DNA of 64,000 nucleotides from Tolypocladium sp. Sup5 PDA-1 (GCA_000750105.3 JPHH03000003.1:1116001-1180000), one strand, 5' to 3'. Positions 23,765 to 34,014 are shown, numbered from the stretch's first letter. Program-made: numbers and translations. Notes: a model not told the origin generated them from the letters alone.

Positions 23765-23929
23765 GTAAGTAACCCCCATTGTCGCCGTTCCGAGCGTCGT
23801 CGCGCCGTTGTGACTCGGCCTCGTTCCGATGTGACTCCCGCCTCGTCCTCGACCTCAGGCAAACATGGGACGCACAACTCTCGAATTTTGTTGGCTAACA
23901 TGTGCACTGGCAGTCTCCTTCCCCCCCAG
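23765..23929 (+). other. Probable 5' UTR intron of the PPR gene
   Basis: Donor GTAAGT at 23765, branch-like GCTAACA around 23893-23899 and a C-rich tract with CAG ending at 23929 define a 165-nt intron ending 11 nt before the start codon. An alternative acceptor CAG ends at 23858. Which is used cannot be decided from the sequence. Confidence 0.5.
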
Positions 23930-23940
23930 GTCTCATCTAA

Positions 23941-26900
23941 ATGCCCACCATATACTCGTCGCTGTACCTGAATTTCATCCGTCAGGGATCAACATTCGCA
24001 AAATCCATCACCACCCACGGCTACGCGCAATCCGTCGTAGCTGCCACACACCCCCATGTTCTGAATTCACAGAACCGCCCGGTATTCGGTCGCCGGCATA
24101 CCAACCGACTCGGGCGTCTATCTACCCTTCAGCTTCACTCGGCTTTCCACACTGAGCGGACAGGGGCTGGCCTCTCGTCCGACCACCGCCATGGCCACGT
24201 CCACGGAGGGCTAGATGCCTACTTCGAGGCCCTGCAGAGCCAGCAGGCCACTGGCGAGGTTGACACGGAGTGGACGCAGTTCGAGTTTCCGAAGCGCATC
24301 GAATGGAAACCCACCTCGTCGACGGTCCTCGCCAACGACGAGGCGGCGCTCTCGAGCGATGACCTTGTCGCGTCTGAGGCCGCTGAGGCCACCCTTGCCT
24401 TCTCTGAGGAGGAGGCGGCGGCCCTCGCGCACATCAATGCTGCTCTAGAGAAGGAGATTGAGGCTCGGAGGCTACAGGAGGTTGCTGAGAATGCGCCACT
24501 CGCCGGCCAGTCTGTCTCTGTCCCCCTCTCAAGGTCGCGCACCCCTGCGACAGGCCGATCGAACACCCCGGGAAGCGTTGCTCGCACTGCGACGCCACCT
24601 GTCGATAGCCAGTCGCAGTCCTACGCCGATCACCTTTCCAAGCTCTCGGCGGCTGCTCGATATGCCGAGATCCCGACTGTCTTCGAGGCCATGCTGGCCA
24701 CTGGCGTGAAGCCCATCGCCAGTGCCTACAATGCTCTTCTGATGGCCGCCATCCATATCCCCATCAAGAAGATCGAGATCGTCTCCAAGGCTCTGGATGT
24801 TTACGCAGACATGATCCGCCGACGGGTGTCGCCGGACAGTGACACGTACAATATCCTCGTGGGTCTCTTGGCCTCGCGGTCCTTGGAGGTCTCGGAGATG
24901 AAGGCTGCGCTCGAGGACAAGCGCCAGCGCTTCGGTGGCATGGACGAGCCTGGAAAGTTCATGTTTGCTTCCCACGAGCTCGAGCACGCCATCCTCTGCG
25001 AAGACGACAGACTTGACCTTGCGATCAAGCTGTTCGACATGTCTACCGACGCAGACACTGCCATGTACTCGGCAGAGACGTACCACCAGCTGATTTCTGC
25101 TTGTGCTCAGGCTGGCCGTGTCTCTGACATGCTTCGATTGTTCGAGCACATGGAGTCTAGCGAGACTGTGCCCTTCGCAGCCATCTTCCCGACCATGATC
25201 ACCGCCTTTGCCGCCCGTGGAGATCTCGTCAGTGCTGTCGAGTGCTACAACGAGTACCGCAGCCTCGCTGTCGCCAACGACGGCGGCAGAGCTACTCTCC
25301 ACGACCGACTTGATGACCAAGTTTACGCCGCTGTCATCAACGCATATGTCGTCTCGGACAAGATTGAGGGTGCCATGAAATTCTTCAAGAAGATCGTCAA
25401 CGAGTACGGCGTCCGAGCCGCCGACATCAAGGACGCCCTGGTTAGCACTGGTTTCGTCAAGGGTTTCATCTCTCGAGGAATTTACCAGGAAGCTTTCCAC
25501 TGGGCGGAATCGATTGAGGCCGAATCCCGGGCCAAAGCCATGGGCCGCATTGCCACAGTTGCCGCCGACAACAATGAGAAGTTGACGGCTACCGAGGCCT
25601 ATGCCAACATGGCTGCGGACCCTCGGACTCTTGCTACTCCGGCAATGGCCCTCCTCGCCATGAGCATCCGCGAGGGTGACGTTGCCTCTGCTACCAAATA
25701 CTGGCATGCTCTTACCAACCCGGAAGTCCGCGTGTCAGCATCCCTCATCGAGCCTACTGCCATGTATGCCGTTGCCTTGATTGGCTCTGGCCAAGTGGCC
25801 GAAGGCTTGGCTCAGTCGGAGGTGATGTTCCAACGGATTCGGGCATCTGAGTCGGACGTGCGGCCGCAGCTTGCCGAGGAGATTGACGAAGGCGTCGACT
25901 TCATCCAGCGTTACATGGACATCCGTGGAATCGCCGATCCCCGCGAGATGACATCTCAGCTGTCGAGCCTGCCTCCGCAGACCCTGTCCGCTTCCCCGTT
26001 CTTGTCAACGCCTACGGTTTCCAGCTTCGAGGACAACTTCGACCCATATGCTCACAACACTGACTTCAAGGGCTCGTCGCTCATTGCTGACGACCTTGAA
26101 GGCAGCCACGGTCGCAAGGGCTCTCGTCTCAGTGAGGCTCTCAACCGGTTCCGAAACATGCGCCGTGCCGGCCGACATCCTCGCTACATCACCTACGCCA
26201 AGCTGATCTCGGCTGCCGCTCGAGATGGCAAGATGGAGCTGTGCCACGATATTCTCGCCATGGCTCGCACCGACATGCCCTTGATGCCTCAGTATGCCAT
26301 TGTCCGGTACGGCTGGTCTTCGATCCTCGACGCCATGGTCGGTGCTTGCCTCACCATGAGCAACCGAGGACGGGCCGAGCAGTACCATCAGGAACTGTTG
26401 GAGATGGGGGCCACGCCTTCTGCCAACACCTTTGGCCTTTACATCACCACCCTGAAGGACTCGACCAAGACCTTTGACGAGGCTTCCGAGGCTGTCCGGA
26501 TCTTCCATCGCGCGAAGACTGAGGGCGTGGAACCCAGCTCTTTCCTGTACAACGCTCTCATCGGCAAGCTCGGCAAGGCTCGCCGGATTGACGACTGCCT
26601 TTTCTACTTTGCTGAGATGAGAGCCCTGGGTATCAAGCCCACCTCTGTCACGTACGGCACCATCGTCAACGCCCTATGCCGGGTCAGCGACGAGAAGTTT
26701 GCGGAGGAGCTGTTTGACGAGATGGAGGCCATGCCCAACTACAAGGCGCGGCCTGCCCCCTACAACAGCATGATGCAGTTCTTCCTCACCACGAAGCGCG
26801 ACAAGAGCAAGGTCCTTGCCTACTATGAGCGCATGAAGTCCAAGGGCATCGCTCCCACGTCGCATACTTATAAGCTCTTGGTTGACACGCATGCGACGCT

Positions 26901-27447
26901 TGATCCCGTGGACATGACGGCCGCTGAGCAGGTTCTCGACATGATTCGCGCCTCTGGCCAGCGGCCCGAGCCGGTTCACTATGCTTCGCTCATTCACGCG
27001 AGAGGTTGCGTCATGCACGACATGGCGGGTGCACGAAAGCTCTTCGACACTGTTGTTCGTGATTCTCTGGTCCCTGTCAACGCGAGCCTGTTCCAGGCAC
27101 TCTTCGAGGCGATGGTTGCCAACCATCAGGTGGCGGACACTGAACCACTTCTGGTGCAAATGCGAAGGAAGCGTGTCGAGCTGACGCCATACATTGCCAA
27201 CACCCTCATCCACGGCTGGGCGGCGCAGAAGAACATCGACAAGGCCCAAGGGATCTACGACGCCGTGGTGAGGGAGAAGCGTGAGCCGAGCACCTACGAA
27301 GCCATGACGAGGGCCTTCCTTGCCGTGGAGCAGCGGGAGCGAGCGAAGGGTGTCGTTGGCGAGATGCTTACCCGGGGGTATCCCAGTGCCGTGGTCAACA
27401 AGGTGCTGGAGCTGCTCGGCGGTGGGCAGGAAGCCCCGATGGAGTAA
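23941..27447 (+). CDS. Large pentatricopeptide-repeat (PPR) protein, probably mitochondrial
   Basis: Single-exon gene of 1168 aa. PPR proteins bind organellar RNA and control its processing or translation. The N-terminus is rich in Ser, Arg, His and Gln with few acids (about residues 1-75), as in a mitochondrial leader. A weakly structured section follows, containing runs of Ala/Glu and an SRTPATGRSNTPGS segment. From about residue 235 onward, 35-residue helical-hairpin repeats appear: PIASAYNALLMAA, SPDSDTYNILVGLL, SAETYHQLISACAQAGRVSDMLRLFEHM, and a clear C-terminal series (EPSSFLYNALIGKLGKARRID, KPTSVTYGTIVNALC, APTSHTYKLLVDTHA, EPVHYASLIHARGC). It resembles the CYA-5-like PPR proteins of Neurospora in size and layout, but I cannot confirm the orthologue. 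The leader shows a probable intron and an overlapping upstream ORF. Confidence 0.88.
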   Translation: MPTIYSSLYLNFIRQGSTFAKSITTHGYAQSVVAATHPHVLNSQNRPVFGRRHTNRLGRLSTLQLHSAFHTERTGAGLSSDHRHGHVHGGLDAYFEALQSQQATGEVDTEWTQFEFPKRIEWKPTSSTVLANDEAALSSDDLVASEAAEATLAFSEEEAAALAHINAALEKEIEARRLQEVAENAPLAGQSVSVPLSRSRTPATGRSNTPGSVARTATPPVDSQSQSYADHLSKLSAAARYAEIPTVFEAMLATGVKPIASAYNALLMAAIHIPIKKIEIVSKALDVYADMIRRRVSPDSDTYNILVGLLASRSLEVSEMKAALEDKRQRFGGMDEPGKFMFASHELEHAILCEDDRLDLAIKLFDMSTDADTAMYSAETYHQLISACAQAGRVSDMLRLFEHMESSETVPFAAIFPTMITAFAARGDLVSAVECYNEYRSLAVANDGGRATLHDRLDDQVYAAVINAYVVSDKIEGAMKFFKKIVNEYGVRAADIKDALVSTGFVKGFISRGIYQEAFHWAESIEAESRAKAMGRIATVAADNNEKLTATEAYANMAADPRTLATPAMALLAMSIREGDVASATKYWHALTNPEVRVSASLIEPTAMYAVALIGSGQVAEGLAQSEVMFQRIRASESDVRPQLAEEIDEGVDFIQRYMDIRGIADPREMTSQLSSLPPQTLSASPFLSTPTVSSFEDNFDPYAHNTDFKGSSLIADDLEGSHGRKGSRLSEALNRFRNMRRAGRHPRYITYAKLISAAARDGKMELCHDILAMARTDMPLMPQYAIVRYGWSSILDAMVGACLTMSNRGRAEQYHQELLEMGATPSANTFGLYITTLKDSTKTFDEASEAVRIFHRAKTEGVEPSSFLYNALIGKLGKARRIDDCLFYFAEMRALGIKPTSVTYGTIVNALCRVSDEKFAEELFDEMEAMPNYKARPAPYNSMMQFFLTTKRDKSKVLAYYERMKSKGIAPTSHTYKLLVDTHATLDPVDMTAAEQVLDMIRASGQRPEPVHYASLIHARGCVMHDMAGARKLFDTVVRDSLVPVNASLFQALFEAMVANHQVADTEPLLVQMRRKRVELTPYIANTLIHGWAAQKNIDKAQGIYDAVVREKREPSTYEAMTRAFLAVEQRERAKGVVGEMLTRGYPSAVVNKVLELLGGGQEAPME

Positions 27448-28340
27448 TCGGTCGCATCTAGGTGTTGGAGCGACGAGAGAGTTTGTTTTCCTTTGCGAGC
27501 CTCTTGTTTGATACCCCGTTGTGTTGGTTGGCAGGTGTTTTGGGTTGTCGGGTGAGACGATTAGAGGCTCTGCATCAGGGTTTCGAGTTTCCTCTGTTTC
27601 ATGCTTGCACGGCGTTTGGGGTGTTTTTAAAACGGATTCGGCCGTGGACACTGGCCTGAAAGTACAAATTGGTTGGCATTGGGTTTTGGGCTGGAAGCCC
27701 CCATAGACACATCTCCACTCGGCATGAAAAAAGCCAATCTAGTAGCAGCATCTGGGCCAAAATAGGGAAGGGAGGGAGTTATCGTGGCATCTGAAGCGAG
27801 GCGGCTGCGACGGCGCAAGGACGGGATCCTGCTACTTGTACTATATAGATCTAATGATATGAGATGTTGGACCATTTTTGCTGTTGTTGCTGCTTGGTGA
27901 TTCAGAAGTCGACTCTGGCCTGTGGACTTTGACCCGAGGAGGAGATTCTCCTTGGTCGTCCGCAACTGGCTGATTCTGCTGACTAGTTATTGCAGTGGTA
28001 GAGCGAAAGTCGGCAGAGCGGGCTGTTGGTTCATTCCGAGGTTGACAAGTAGAATCGTCATGATGAGAGAGGAGATCGCGGAACAGTGCGGTGAGAACGA
28101 GCATGCACTGTACGCCCCGCTCCGCCGCGAGCTTCATGGCCTGTATCCACAAGTCGCTCAACGTCGACCTCAACTACGCATTAACAAGAGCAACACAGCT
28201 GTCGGATCCACGGCTGCTTACCGCTACCTCAGCCCTCATATTACGGTGTAGCTTGTGAACATCGCCCCCACCCTTCGGCTACCTCCTCATCACTCTTCAA
28301 CCCCGCGTCTTTGCAGACTTACAGCAACAACACACCAACG
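27448..28340. other. Intergenic, PPR 3' flank and ERG8 promoter
   Basis: Tandem plus-strand genes; an 893-bp spacer. T- and G-rich in the first 250 bp (3' UTR), then mixed. The last 80 bp before the ERG8 start are C/A-rich. No further gene supported. Confidence 0.55.
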
Positions 28341-29872
28341 ATGCCCGACCGACACCCCACCGTCGCCGTCTCCGCGCCCGGCAAGGTGCTGCTGGCGGGC
28401 GGCTACCTCGTGCTGGACAGGCAGTACACGGGGCTCGTGTTCGGGCTCAGCGCGCGGATCAACGTCGTGGCGGCAGAGATTCGCACGAGCCAGGGCGTGC
28501 AGCTCAACGAGGTCGTGGTGGACAGCCCGCAGTTCCTCGACGCGCAGTGGAGATATGGCTACCACCTGGCACCGGAGGGCGGCGGGATCAAGGTGACGCA
28601 GCTGCAAGTGTAAGTCGGGCGCGTTGCCGAGGTGTTTGTTCTGTTCGTCATATTCTATTATGGGTGGGAATCTCGGGGGCGCCGGAAGCGGCTTGTGGTA
28701 TACATCCGCCAGATGGGGTGGCATCATCCGACATTGCTTCTTATGTTACATGAGCACTCGGGATCGTTCATTCGACAAGTATTGTCTCACTCACTTACAT
28801 AAATGCCTACAGTGGATCGAGAATCAGCTCCAACAGCTTTGTCGAGACGACGCTGAGTTTCGCCCTCACCTACATCGACCAAACTGCAGCTTCATCAAGG
28901 CACAGAATCAGCCCGGCTCGCGTCATCATCCTCGCCGACAACGACTACTACTCCCAATCCACGCCATCGGCGCCTCAGACGGGCCGCTTCGCCAAGTTTT
29001 CCGTCCCCCTGAGTGGTGCCAACAAGACGGGGCTGGGGTCCTCGGCTGCACTCGTCACCTCTCTCACGGCGTCTCTCCTCAGCCACTACCTGCCCAAGGA
29101 CGTGTTTGACATCTCTACGCGCGAGGGAAAGCGGACGCTGCACAACCTTGCGCAGGCTGCGCACTGTGCGGCCCAGGGCAAGGTTGGGTCTGGCTTCGAC
29201 GTGGCTGCCGCTGTGTATGGCTCGTGCCTGTACAGGAGATTCTCTCCCGACATCCTGAGCCGGCTACCAGAGCCTGGGGCGCCCGGGTTCAGCGCGAAGC
29301 TTGCCGCGGTGGTGGATGGTGGACCGGAGTGGGATGTCGAGGTGCTGACCGAGGGGCTGAGCATGCCGCAGGGGGTGGCGCTGCGGATGTGTGACGTCGA
29401 CTGCGGGAGTCAGACTGTCGGCATGGTCAAGAAAGTCCTCTCATGGAGGAGCCGGGAAGCCGAGAAGTCGAAGCAGGTCTGGGACGATCTTCAGCTGAGA
29501 AATGACAAGCTCGCGGCGACGCTCAGAGCCGGAAATGCTAGCGAGCTGCCGGGGGCAGTCAATGCCGTCCGCGAGCTGATCCGGGAGATGGGCAAGCTCA
29601 GCAATGTGCCCATCGAGCCCAAGACTCAGACGGAATTGTTGGACGCTGTCGGCACCGTGGAGGGCGTCTACGGCGGAGTTGTCCCGGGTGCAGGCGGGTT
29701 TGACGCGTTGGCGATTCTTATGAAGGACGACGAGCAGACGAAGCAGCGCGTGGAGACGCGCGTTGCGAAATGGAGCCAGGAGAAGGACTCCAAGGTTAGA
29801 CTACTAGACGTCAAGGGCGAGATGGAAGGCGTTCGACGGGAAGAGCTAGACGTATACTCGGGATGGCTGTGA
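28341..29872 (+). CDS. erg8: Phosphomevalonate kinase
   Basis: Phosphorylates mevalonate-5-phosphate to the diphosphate in the cytosolic mevalonate pathway to sterols and prenyl groups. Two exons: 28341-28609 and 28813-29872, with a 203-nt intron; 442 aa, the usual size. The N-terminus VAVSAPGKVLLAGGYLVLD is the GHMP-kinase substrate strand, and the ATP-binding PxxxGLGSSAA motif is SGANKTGLGSSAAL (Gly163-Ala169 core). AAQGKVGSGFDVAAAVYGS is the conserved Erg8 segment, and the C-terminal GHMP loop is VVPGAGGFDALAIL. The donor GTAAGT overlaps a TAA in the unspliced frame, so intron retention would truncate the protein after 90 aa. Confidence 0.96.
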
Positions 29873-29990
29873 GCGCCGGCAAGGGCATCAGATATTCATA
29901 TTAAGTATTGATATTATCGGAGGCACGCCGTCTGTCCTCGTGTGTAATCGACCCCGTGTCGCCTTTTCCGTTCCCGTACCCTGCCTAAAA

Positions 29991-30045
29991 GTCCAGTCCA
30001 GTCCAGTCCAGTCCAGTCCAGTCCAGTCCAGTCCAGTCCAGTCCA
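29991..30045. repeat. (GTCCA)11 pentanucleotide microsatellite
   Basis: Eleven perfect tandem copies of GTCCA, in the ERG8 3' flank. Confidence 0.95.
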
Positions 30046-30083
30046 TCCCATCAATCAGCGCCGCGCCGGGCTTATCTTACACG

Positions 30084-30103
30084 CCGTCCGTCCGTCCGTC
30101 CGT
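30084..30103. repeat. (CCGT)5 tetranucleotide repeat
   Basis: Five perfect copies of CCGT, 38 bp after the GTCCA array. Confidence 0.9.
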
Positions 30104-30203
30104 TCGCTGCGCCAAACATACCAAAAATCGACTTTCCATTGTTACACGCTGCCGACGCCGTGCACCGACCGGCAAGAACCACTTGTTTCTGCGGCGAGTC
30201 CAT

Positions 30204-30674
30204 TCACCACACCGGCCGGGTGGCGACGACGGCATGCGGCGGCAGGACGGTGACGAATTCTGGATAGCGCGGCCGCGAGACCTTGTTGTTGTTGTTGTTG
30301 CTGTTGTTGTTGTTGTTGTAAATGGAGGGCGAGCGGGAGCGTGGTGGCATGCTCTCGAAGACGCCAATGCGGCTGGCGGCTGCCTTCTCGCGGAGGATGC
30401 AGATTCTACGGCCCGGTCTTGTTAGTTGGGCTTGACGTGAGGACGGGTGGGCGTTGGTGAGTGCGTACTCGTCTTCAGAGATACCCGGCAGGGTGACTGG
30501 CTCCTGCTTGAGGTTGAACGGGGCAGACTGCGATGGGCTTGTTAGCCAGTTGTCACATCGGCTTTGGATCAGAGGTGTTCTTACAATCTCCAAGGCCCGC
30601 TTCTGCTTCCGCCGGCGCTGGAGAATCGTCTGGACCCGCGAGTAGAGCATCCTGACGTTGGTCTTCATGTGCAT
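30204..30674 (-). CDS. Small three-exon hypothetical protein with an Asn-rich run
   Basis: A gene read by splicing: exons 30674-30585, 30527-30469 and 30405-30204, giving 116 aa. Intron 1 (GTAAGA donor, CAG acceptor) is phase 0. Intron 2 has donor GTACGC, a CTAAC branch point and TAG acceptor, and is phase 2. The product starts MHMKTNVRMLYSRVQTILQRRRKQKRALEI, a basic amphipathic stretch; then NLKQEPVTLPGISEDEICILREKAAASRIGVFES; then a proline/serine patch, an Asn run interrupted by one Ser, and an ordered-looking end PRYPEFVTVLPPHAVVATRPVW. The Asn run is coded by the TTG repeat. I recognise no family. The consistent phases and the protein-like middle argue for a real gene. Confidence 0.5.
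   Translation of the reverse strand: MHMKTNVRMLYSRVQTILQRRRKQKRALEIVRTPLIQSRCDNWLTSPSQSAPFNLKQEPVTLPGISEDEYALTNAHPSSRQAQLTRPGRRICILREKAAASRIGVFESMPPRSRSPSIYNNNNNSNNNNNKVSRPRYPEFVTVLPPHAVVATRPVW
30283..30319. repeat. (TTG)n microsatellite, coding for Asn on the minus strand
   Basis: Twelve TTG-like triplets with a single CTG interruption, inside exon 3 of the small minus-strand gene, where they read as AAC codons. Confidence 0.9.
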
Positions 30675-30863
30675 GCAGGCGACCTTTTTCTCTCTCTCTC
30701 TCCTCGTCTCTCCAGAACCCTCGACCTCGCATAAATATATCATAAAGATATCAGGTCTCGCAAAGCGGCGGCAGTAATGTCGCTTATTCCAAATCAAGGC
30801 GTATAATAATGGCAGCAGGCGCAGCGAGACGGCGTAGTATTAAATCATGTAGCAGCGCAGCCT

Positions 30864-30891
30864 TGTGTGTGTGTGTGTGTGCGCGTGTGTG
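30864..30891. repeat. GT/GC dinucleotide tract
   Basis: Mostly TG/GT dinucleotides with two GC interruptions, about 28 bp long. Confidence 0.8.
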
Positions 30892-31000
30892 ACGGTGTGT
30901 TGGTGCGAGTGCGCAGCTGATGTTTTTAGGCAAAAGGAGAGGCCGGTTGTATTAAGTGATGCTAATGCGAGAGGATATTCCGATGGTCTGGGTGAAGTGA

Positions 31001-31016
31001 GGTGAGGTGAGGTGAG
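31001..31016. repeat. (GGTGA)3 repeat
   Basis: Three perfect GGTGA units, preceded by a diverged copy. Confidence 0.8.
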
Positions 31017-31080
31017 GCAACGAAGCTTTAATGCCCTTGATATTAAATGGGCTTGAAGAAGCAAAACAACAAATAACCAA

Positions 31081-31110
31081 GTGATGGTGATGGTGATGGT
31101 GATGGTGATG
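31081..31110. repeat. (GTGATG)5 hexanucleotide repeat
   Basis: Five perfect copies of GTGATG. Any minus-strand frame through it would code poly-His, but no gene model supports that. Confidence 0.9.
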
Positions 31111-32387
31111 AAGGCGAAATAATGAGCAGCAGCAGAAAATCACGGTAATGAGCGGCACGCCGACGACATAAAAGCCTCGGCCGATGAGGGAGCGTGTGTT
31201 GCTTTGCGAGGTTTTCGTGGTTGTTGGGTTTGGTCTGGACGCCCAACGCAGCAGACGACGACGGGGACGATACAGGTCATATATATGTAGGTACGTAGGC
31301 CTATGCCTCTTCGCTGGCAGGGACGCGGCCACCGGGCAGGCCGCAGGCATCAGCGGGAGGGCAGCCCCAAGGGACCAATGGAGGAAGGCAAAGGAAGGGT
31401 TCTGCAGCCCAAGGGGCGGATACGCTGGTGACGCCGGTGACGCTGGTGACACGGGGAGGGTCTTGCTTCCGTCTCAGACCTTGGGAGTTGGGACGAAGAA
31501 CTGGGCGTCCTGTGGTGTGGACTCGAGGAGGGTGTGCGCCGTGGCCCGTGGAGGGCTGGAGGACGCTGGAGGACGCAGGAATGCAGCGCCCGCGGGACTG
31601 GAATCCGAGGCGTCGCATCGCATCCCACGTCTCGCCGCCAAGGGCCGGCCATGGTACGTTTCAAGCAATACCCGTCCGTGAACCCACGGCCGGCCTAGCG
31701 ATTTGAGCCATTTGCACGAGTACAGGTATTCGTACGTACGCGTGGTACGTCCGCCGCCCGAGATTGCGAGCAAACGACTGAATGCAGGGCGACGCCCTTC
31801 TAGACTGGGAGACCCAGCTTGGCAGGCCCTGCAGGGTCCTCTGCCCGACGTTGGCCTGGTAATTGAGGAGGGCAGTGGCCGTTCGAAGCAGGTTTCGAAG
31901 TCGGGAGTCCGGGACGCGCCTCTCCCTTGCGTTGCGATGGGGGGCCGACGGGCGTGTCTCGCCCCCCTAGCGAGATCCTCGGCCTTCACGCAGTGGTACG
32001 GATACAACTTGGAGGATAGCTTCCGTTTGACGGCATTCACGTGCGGTTCAATTCATCATTAATCAACGCCCGCGGCCAGTCCGGACTCTGGAGCGCTGCC
32101 AAACCAACAGCCTCCCCCCATGCATTGGGTGTCAATCTCCGGCCCTGTGGCTCATCGGCACCGACCGCGATCTCGGTACCAGACTGCACCCATGACCCGC
32201 CCGACAGGGGTAGCCCCGTCCAAAGGGAGATCTCTCTCTCTCTCGCTAATCTTCACCTTCTCATCAAGGTCTCAAAATCTCAGTCGCTTCCGGAGAGATG
32301 CCCCGGCGGTGGTGACACAGCAGCATCGCGGCCACCGCCCGTGCAGCCCGACAGGGTACCTCTCCAAGTCCTGCCTGACGCTCCTCC

Positions 32388-33918
32388 TTATTTCGGGTAA
32401 TCCTTGACGTGGAAGCTCTTGGACTTGACAAACTGCTCGAAGCCGAACCGGCCCAGCGTCTGGCCCTTGCCCGAGTTCTTGTATCCCGTCCACGCAAGAT
32501 CCTAGTGTTTCTCCGCGTTAGTACAACAACACAGCCACGGCGACTTAAACTTGAACGACGTCGCTCGGGAAACATACCGGACTGGGGTAATCGCATCGGT
32601 TGACAAAGACGGTACCCGCCTCGACGTCCTCGGCAAGCTGGTAGCCCTTGTCCGTGTCCTTGGTCCAGATGCTCGCCGTCAGCCCAAACTCGCTGTCGTT
32701 CATCAGCCTGATGGCCTCGTCGTCGCTCTTGACCTTCATGACTGGGATCACGGGGCCAAACGTCTCCTCCGTCATGACCGTCATGGAGTGATCCACGCCT
32801 GTCAGCAGCGTGGGTTTCACAAAATTCCCCTTGGGTGGGGTGTTCTTGAAGCTTTCATTTTCCGGGGTTGCATCCTTGGCGCCCTTGTCTAAGGCGTCCT
32901 TGACGTGCGCCTCGATAGCCTCCTTGGAACGCTTGGAAATGACGGGCCCGAGGTGGGTCGACTTGTCGAATGGGTCGCCCAGCCTGTAGCCCTCGAGCAC
33001 CTTTTGGGCCGCCGCGACAAAGGCGTCGTGCACCTTTTCGTCCACGTAGATGCGTTCCAGCGAGCAGCAGCTCTGCCCGGAGTTGAAGATGGCGCCGTCC
33101 ACAATCTCCCCCGCGACCCAGTCGATGTCGACGTCGTCCCTGATGTAGGCCGGGTCCTTGCCGCCGAGCTCCAGGCCGACGTTGACGATGCGGTCCGCGG
33201 CAGCCTTCTGCACCGCCAGGCCGCCGGCAACGGAGCCCGTGAAGCACACGAGCGCGATCCTGGGGTCCCGCACAATCGTCTCCATGACGGAGGGCGAGCC
33301 GCAGTGAAAGTACTGCAGCACGCCCTCGGGCAGGCCCGCATCGGAGAAAATGGAGGCCACGCGCTCCACGATGGTAGGGGTCTGCGGAGACGGCTTGAGG
33401 ATGACTGAGTTGCCTGCCAGGATGGCGGGGATGAGGGAGTTGACGAGGATCAAGTAGGGGTACTGAGACAGCGTCAGTCCGAGCCCCGATGGTGGCGGCT
33501 TCTAGCGACTCACATTCCACGCGAAGATGACGAGGACGGGCCCGACGGGGACCTTGCGGATGAAGCGCTTGAAGCCCTTCTCGGGCTCGCCATCCGTGTC
33601 CTTGAGCGCCTCGTCGCTGATCTTGAGCAGATACTCGCCGCGCTTGACGGCCGTGGAGATCTCCTTGCCCGTGAAGGCGATGGGCCGCCCCATCTGGACC
33701 GTCAATTCCTCGGCGAGCTCGGCCTCATGGTCAGCGAGGCCCTTGAGGAATTTCCCGACAATATCTTGTCGCTCCTTGAGCGTGGTCTTGCGGAAGCTCT
33801 GGAAGGCCTCGGTGGCGATCTTGGGGAGGAGCTCCAGGTCCGCCGCGGAGGCGCCGCTGCGGGTGAGGATGGCCTCGTTGGTGGTGGGGGAGATGGTGGT
33901 GATGGTTTCGACAGACAT
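32388..33918 (-). CDS. Aldehyde dehydrogenase (ALDH superfamily)
   Basis: NAD(P)-dependent oxidation of an aldehyde to its acid; the natural substrate is not evident. Three exons: 33918-33514, 33462-32578, 32501-32388; 467 aa. No leader or signal is visible, so it is probably cytosolic. The general base is Glu233 in GLELGGKD, and the nucleophile is Cys267 in NSGQSCCSLERIYV. The cofactor-binding ILKPSPQTP and FTGSVAGG motifs are present. EETFGPVIPVM and the C-terminal GYKNSGKGQTLGRFGFEQFV are family hallmarks. At 467 aa it is a little shorter than the usual 480-500. The N-terminus TTISPTTNEAILTR resembles semialdehyde or lactaldehyde dehydrogenases, but I cannot place the subfamily. The last exon has only 38 codons. 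Confidence 0.93.
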
Positions 33919-33988
33919 GATGAGGCACGAACTCGACTGTAGATGAGATTACAAGTTGAAGTGACTGAGTCAAAGACGTGTCTCTGTG

Positions 33989-34014
33989 AGAAGCAGAAGC
34001 AGAAGCAGAAGCAG
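33989..34014. repeat. (AGAAGC)4 hexanucleotide repeat
   Basis: Four copies in the leader of the aldehyde dehydrogenase gene, 70 bp before its start. Confidence 0.85.

Larger units (their letters stand above)
21525..23940. other. Intergenic, 2.4 kb between divergent DBP7 and PPR genes
   Basis: The left end is the DBP7 promoter and the right end the PPR leader. I find no supported gene between. Frames at 21919-22302 (127 codons, +) and 22502-23017 (171 codons, +) have no recognised motifs and no coherent splicing. The last 240 bp hold a good donor at 23765, a CTAAC branch point near 23894 and a polypyrimidine tract with CAG ending at 23929, which looks like a 5' UTR intron of the PPR gene. Confidence 0.5.
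29873..30203. other. Intergenic with tandem repeats
   Basis: Convergent spacer between ERG8 and the small minus-strand gene. It is dominated by two perfect repeats, listed separately: (GTCCA)11 and (CCGT)5. Confidence 0.6.
30675..32387. other. Intergenic, repeat-rich upstream region
   Basis: A 1.7-kb stretch upstream of the small minus-strand gene and downstream of the aldehyde dehydrogenase. It holds several simple repeats (CT at about 30689-30705, GT at 30864-30891, GGTGA at about 31001-31016, GTGATG at 31081-31110, CT at 32229-32246). Long frames on both strands at 30952-32062 are low-complexity or overlapping and not supported. Confidence 0.55.

Noticed and set aside
24529..25707. 392-codon minus-strand frame
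   Set aside because: Antisense to the PPR gene; mirror-codon effect in a GC-rich gene.
29991..30045. (GTCCA)11 as a telomere-like or satellite array
   Set aside because: Short and perfect, inside a gene-dense region; a plain microsatellite explains it.
30952..31452. Minus-strand frame with a poly-His run
   Set aside because: The His run is just the GTGATG repeat; flanks show no conserved-type protein and no splice pattern.
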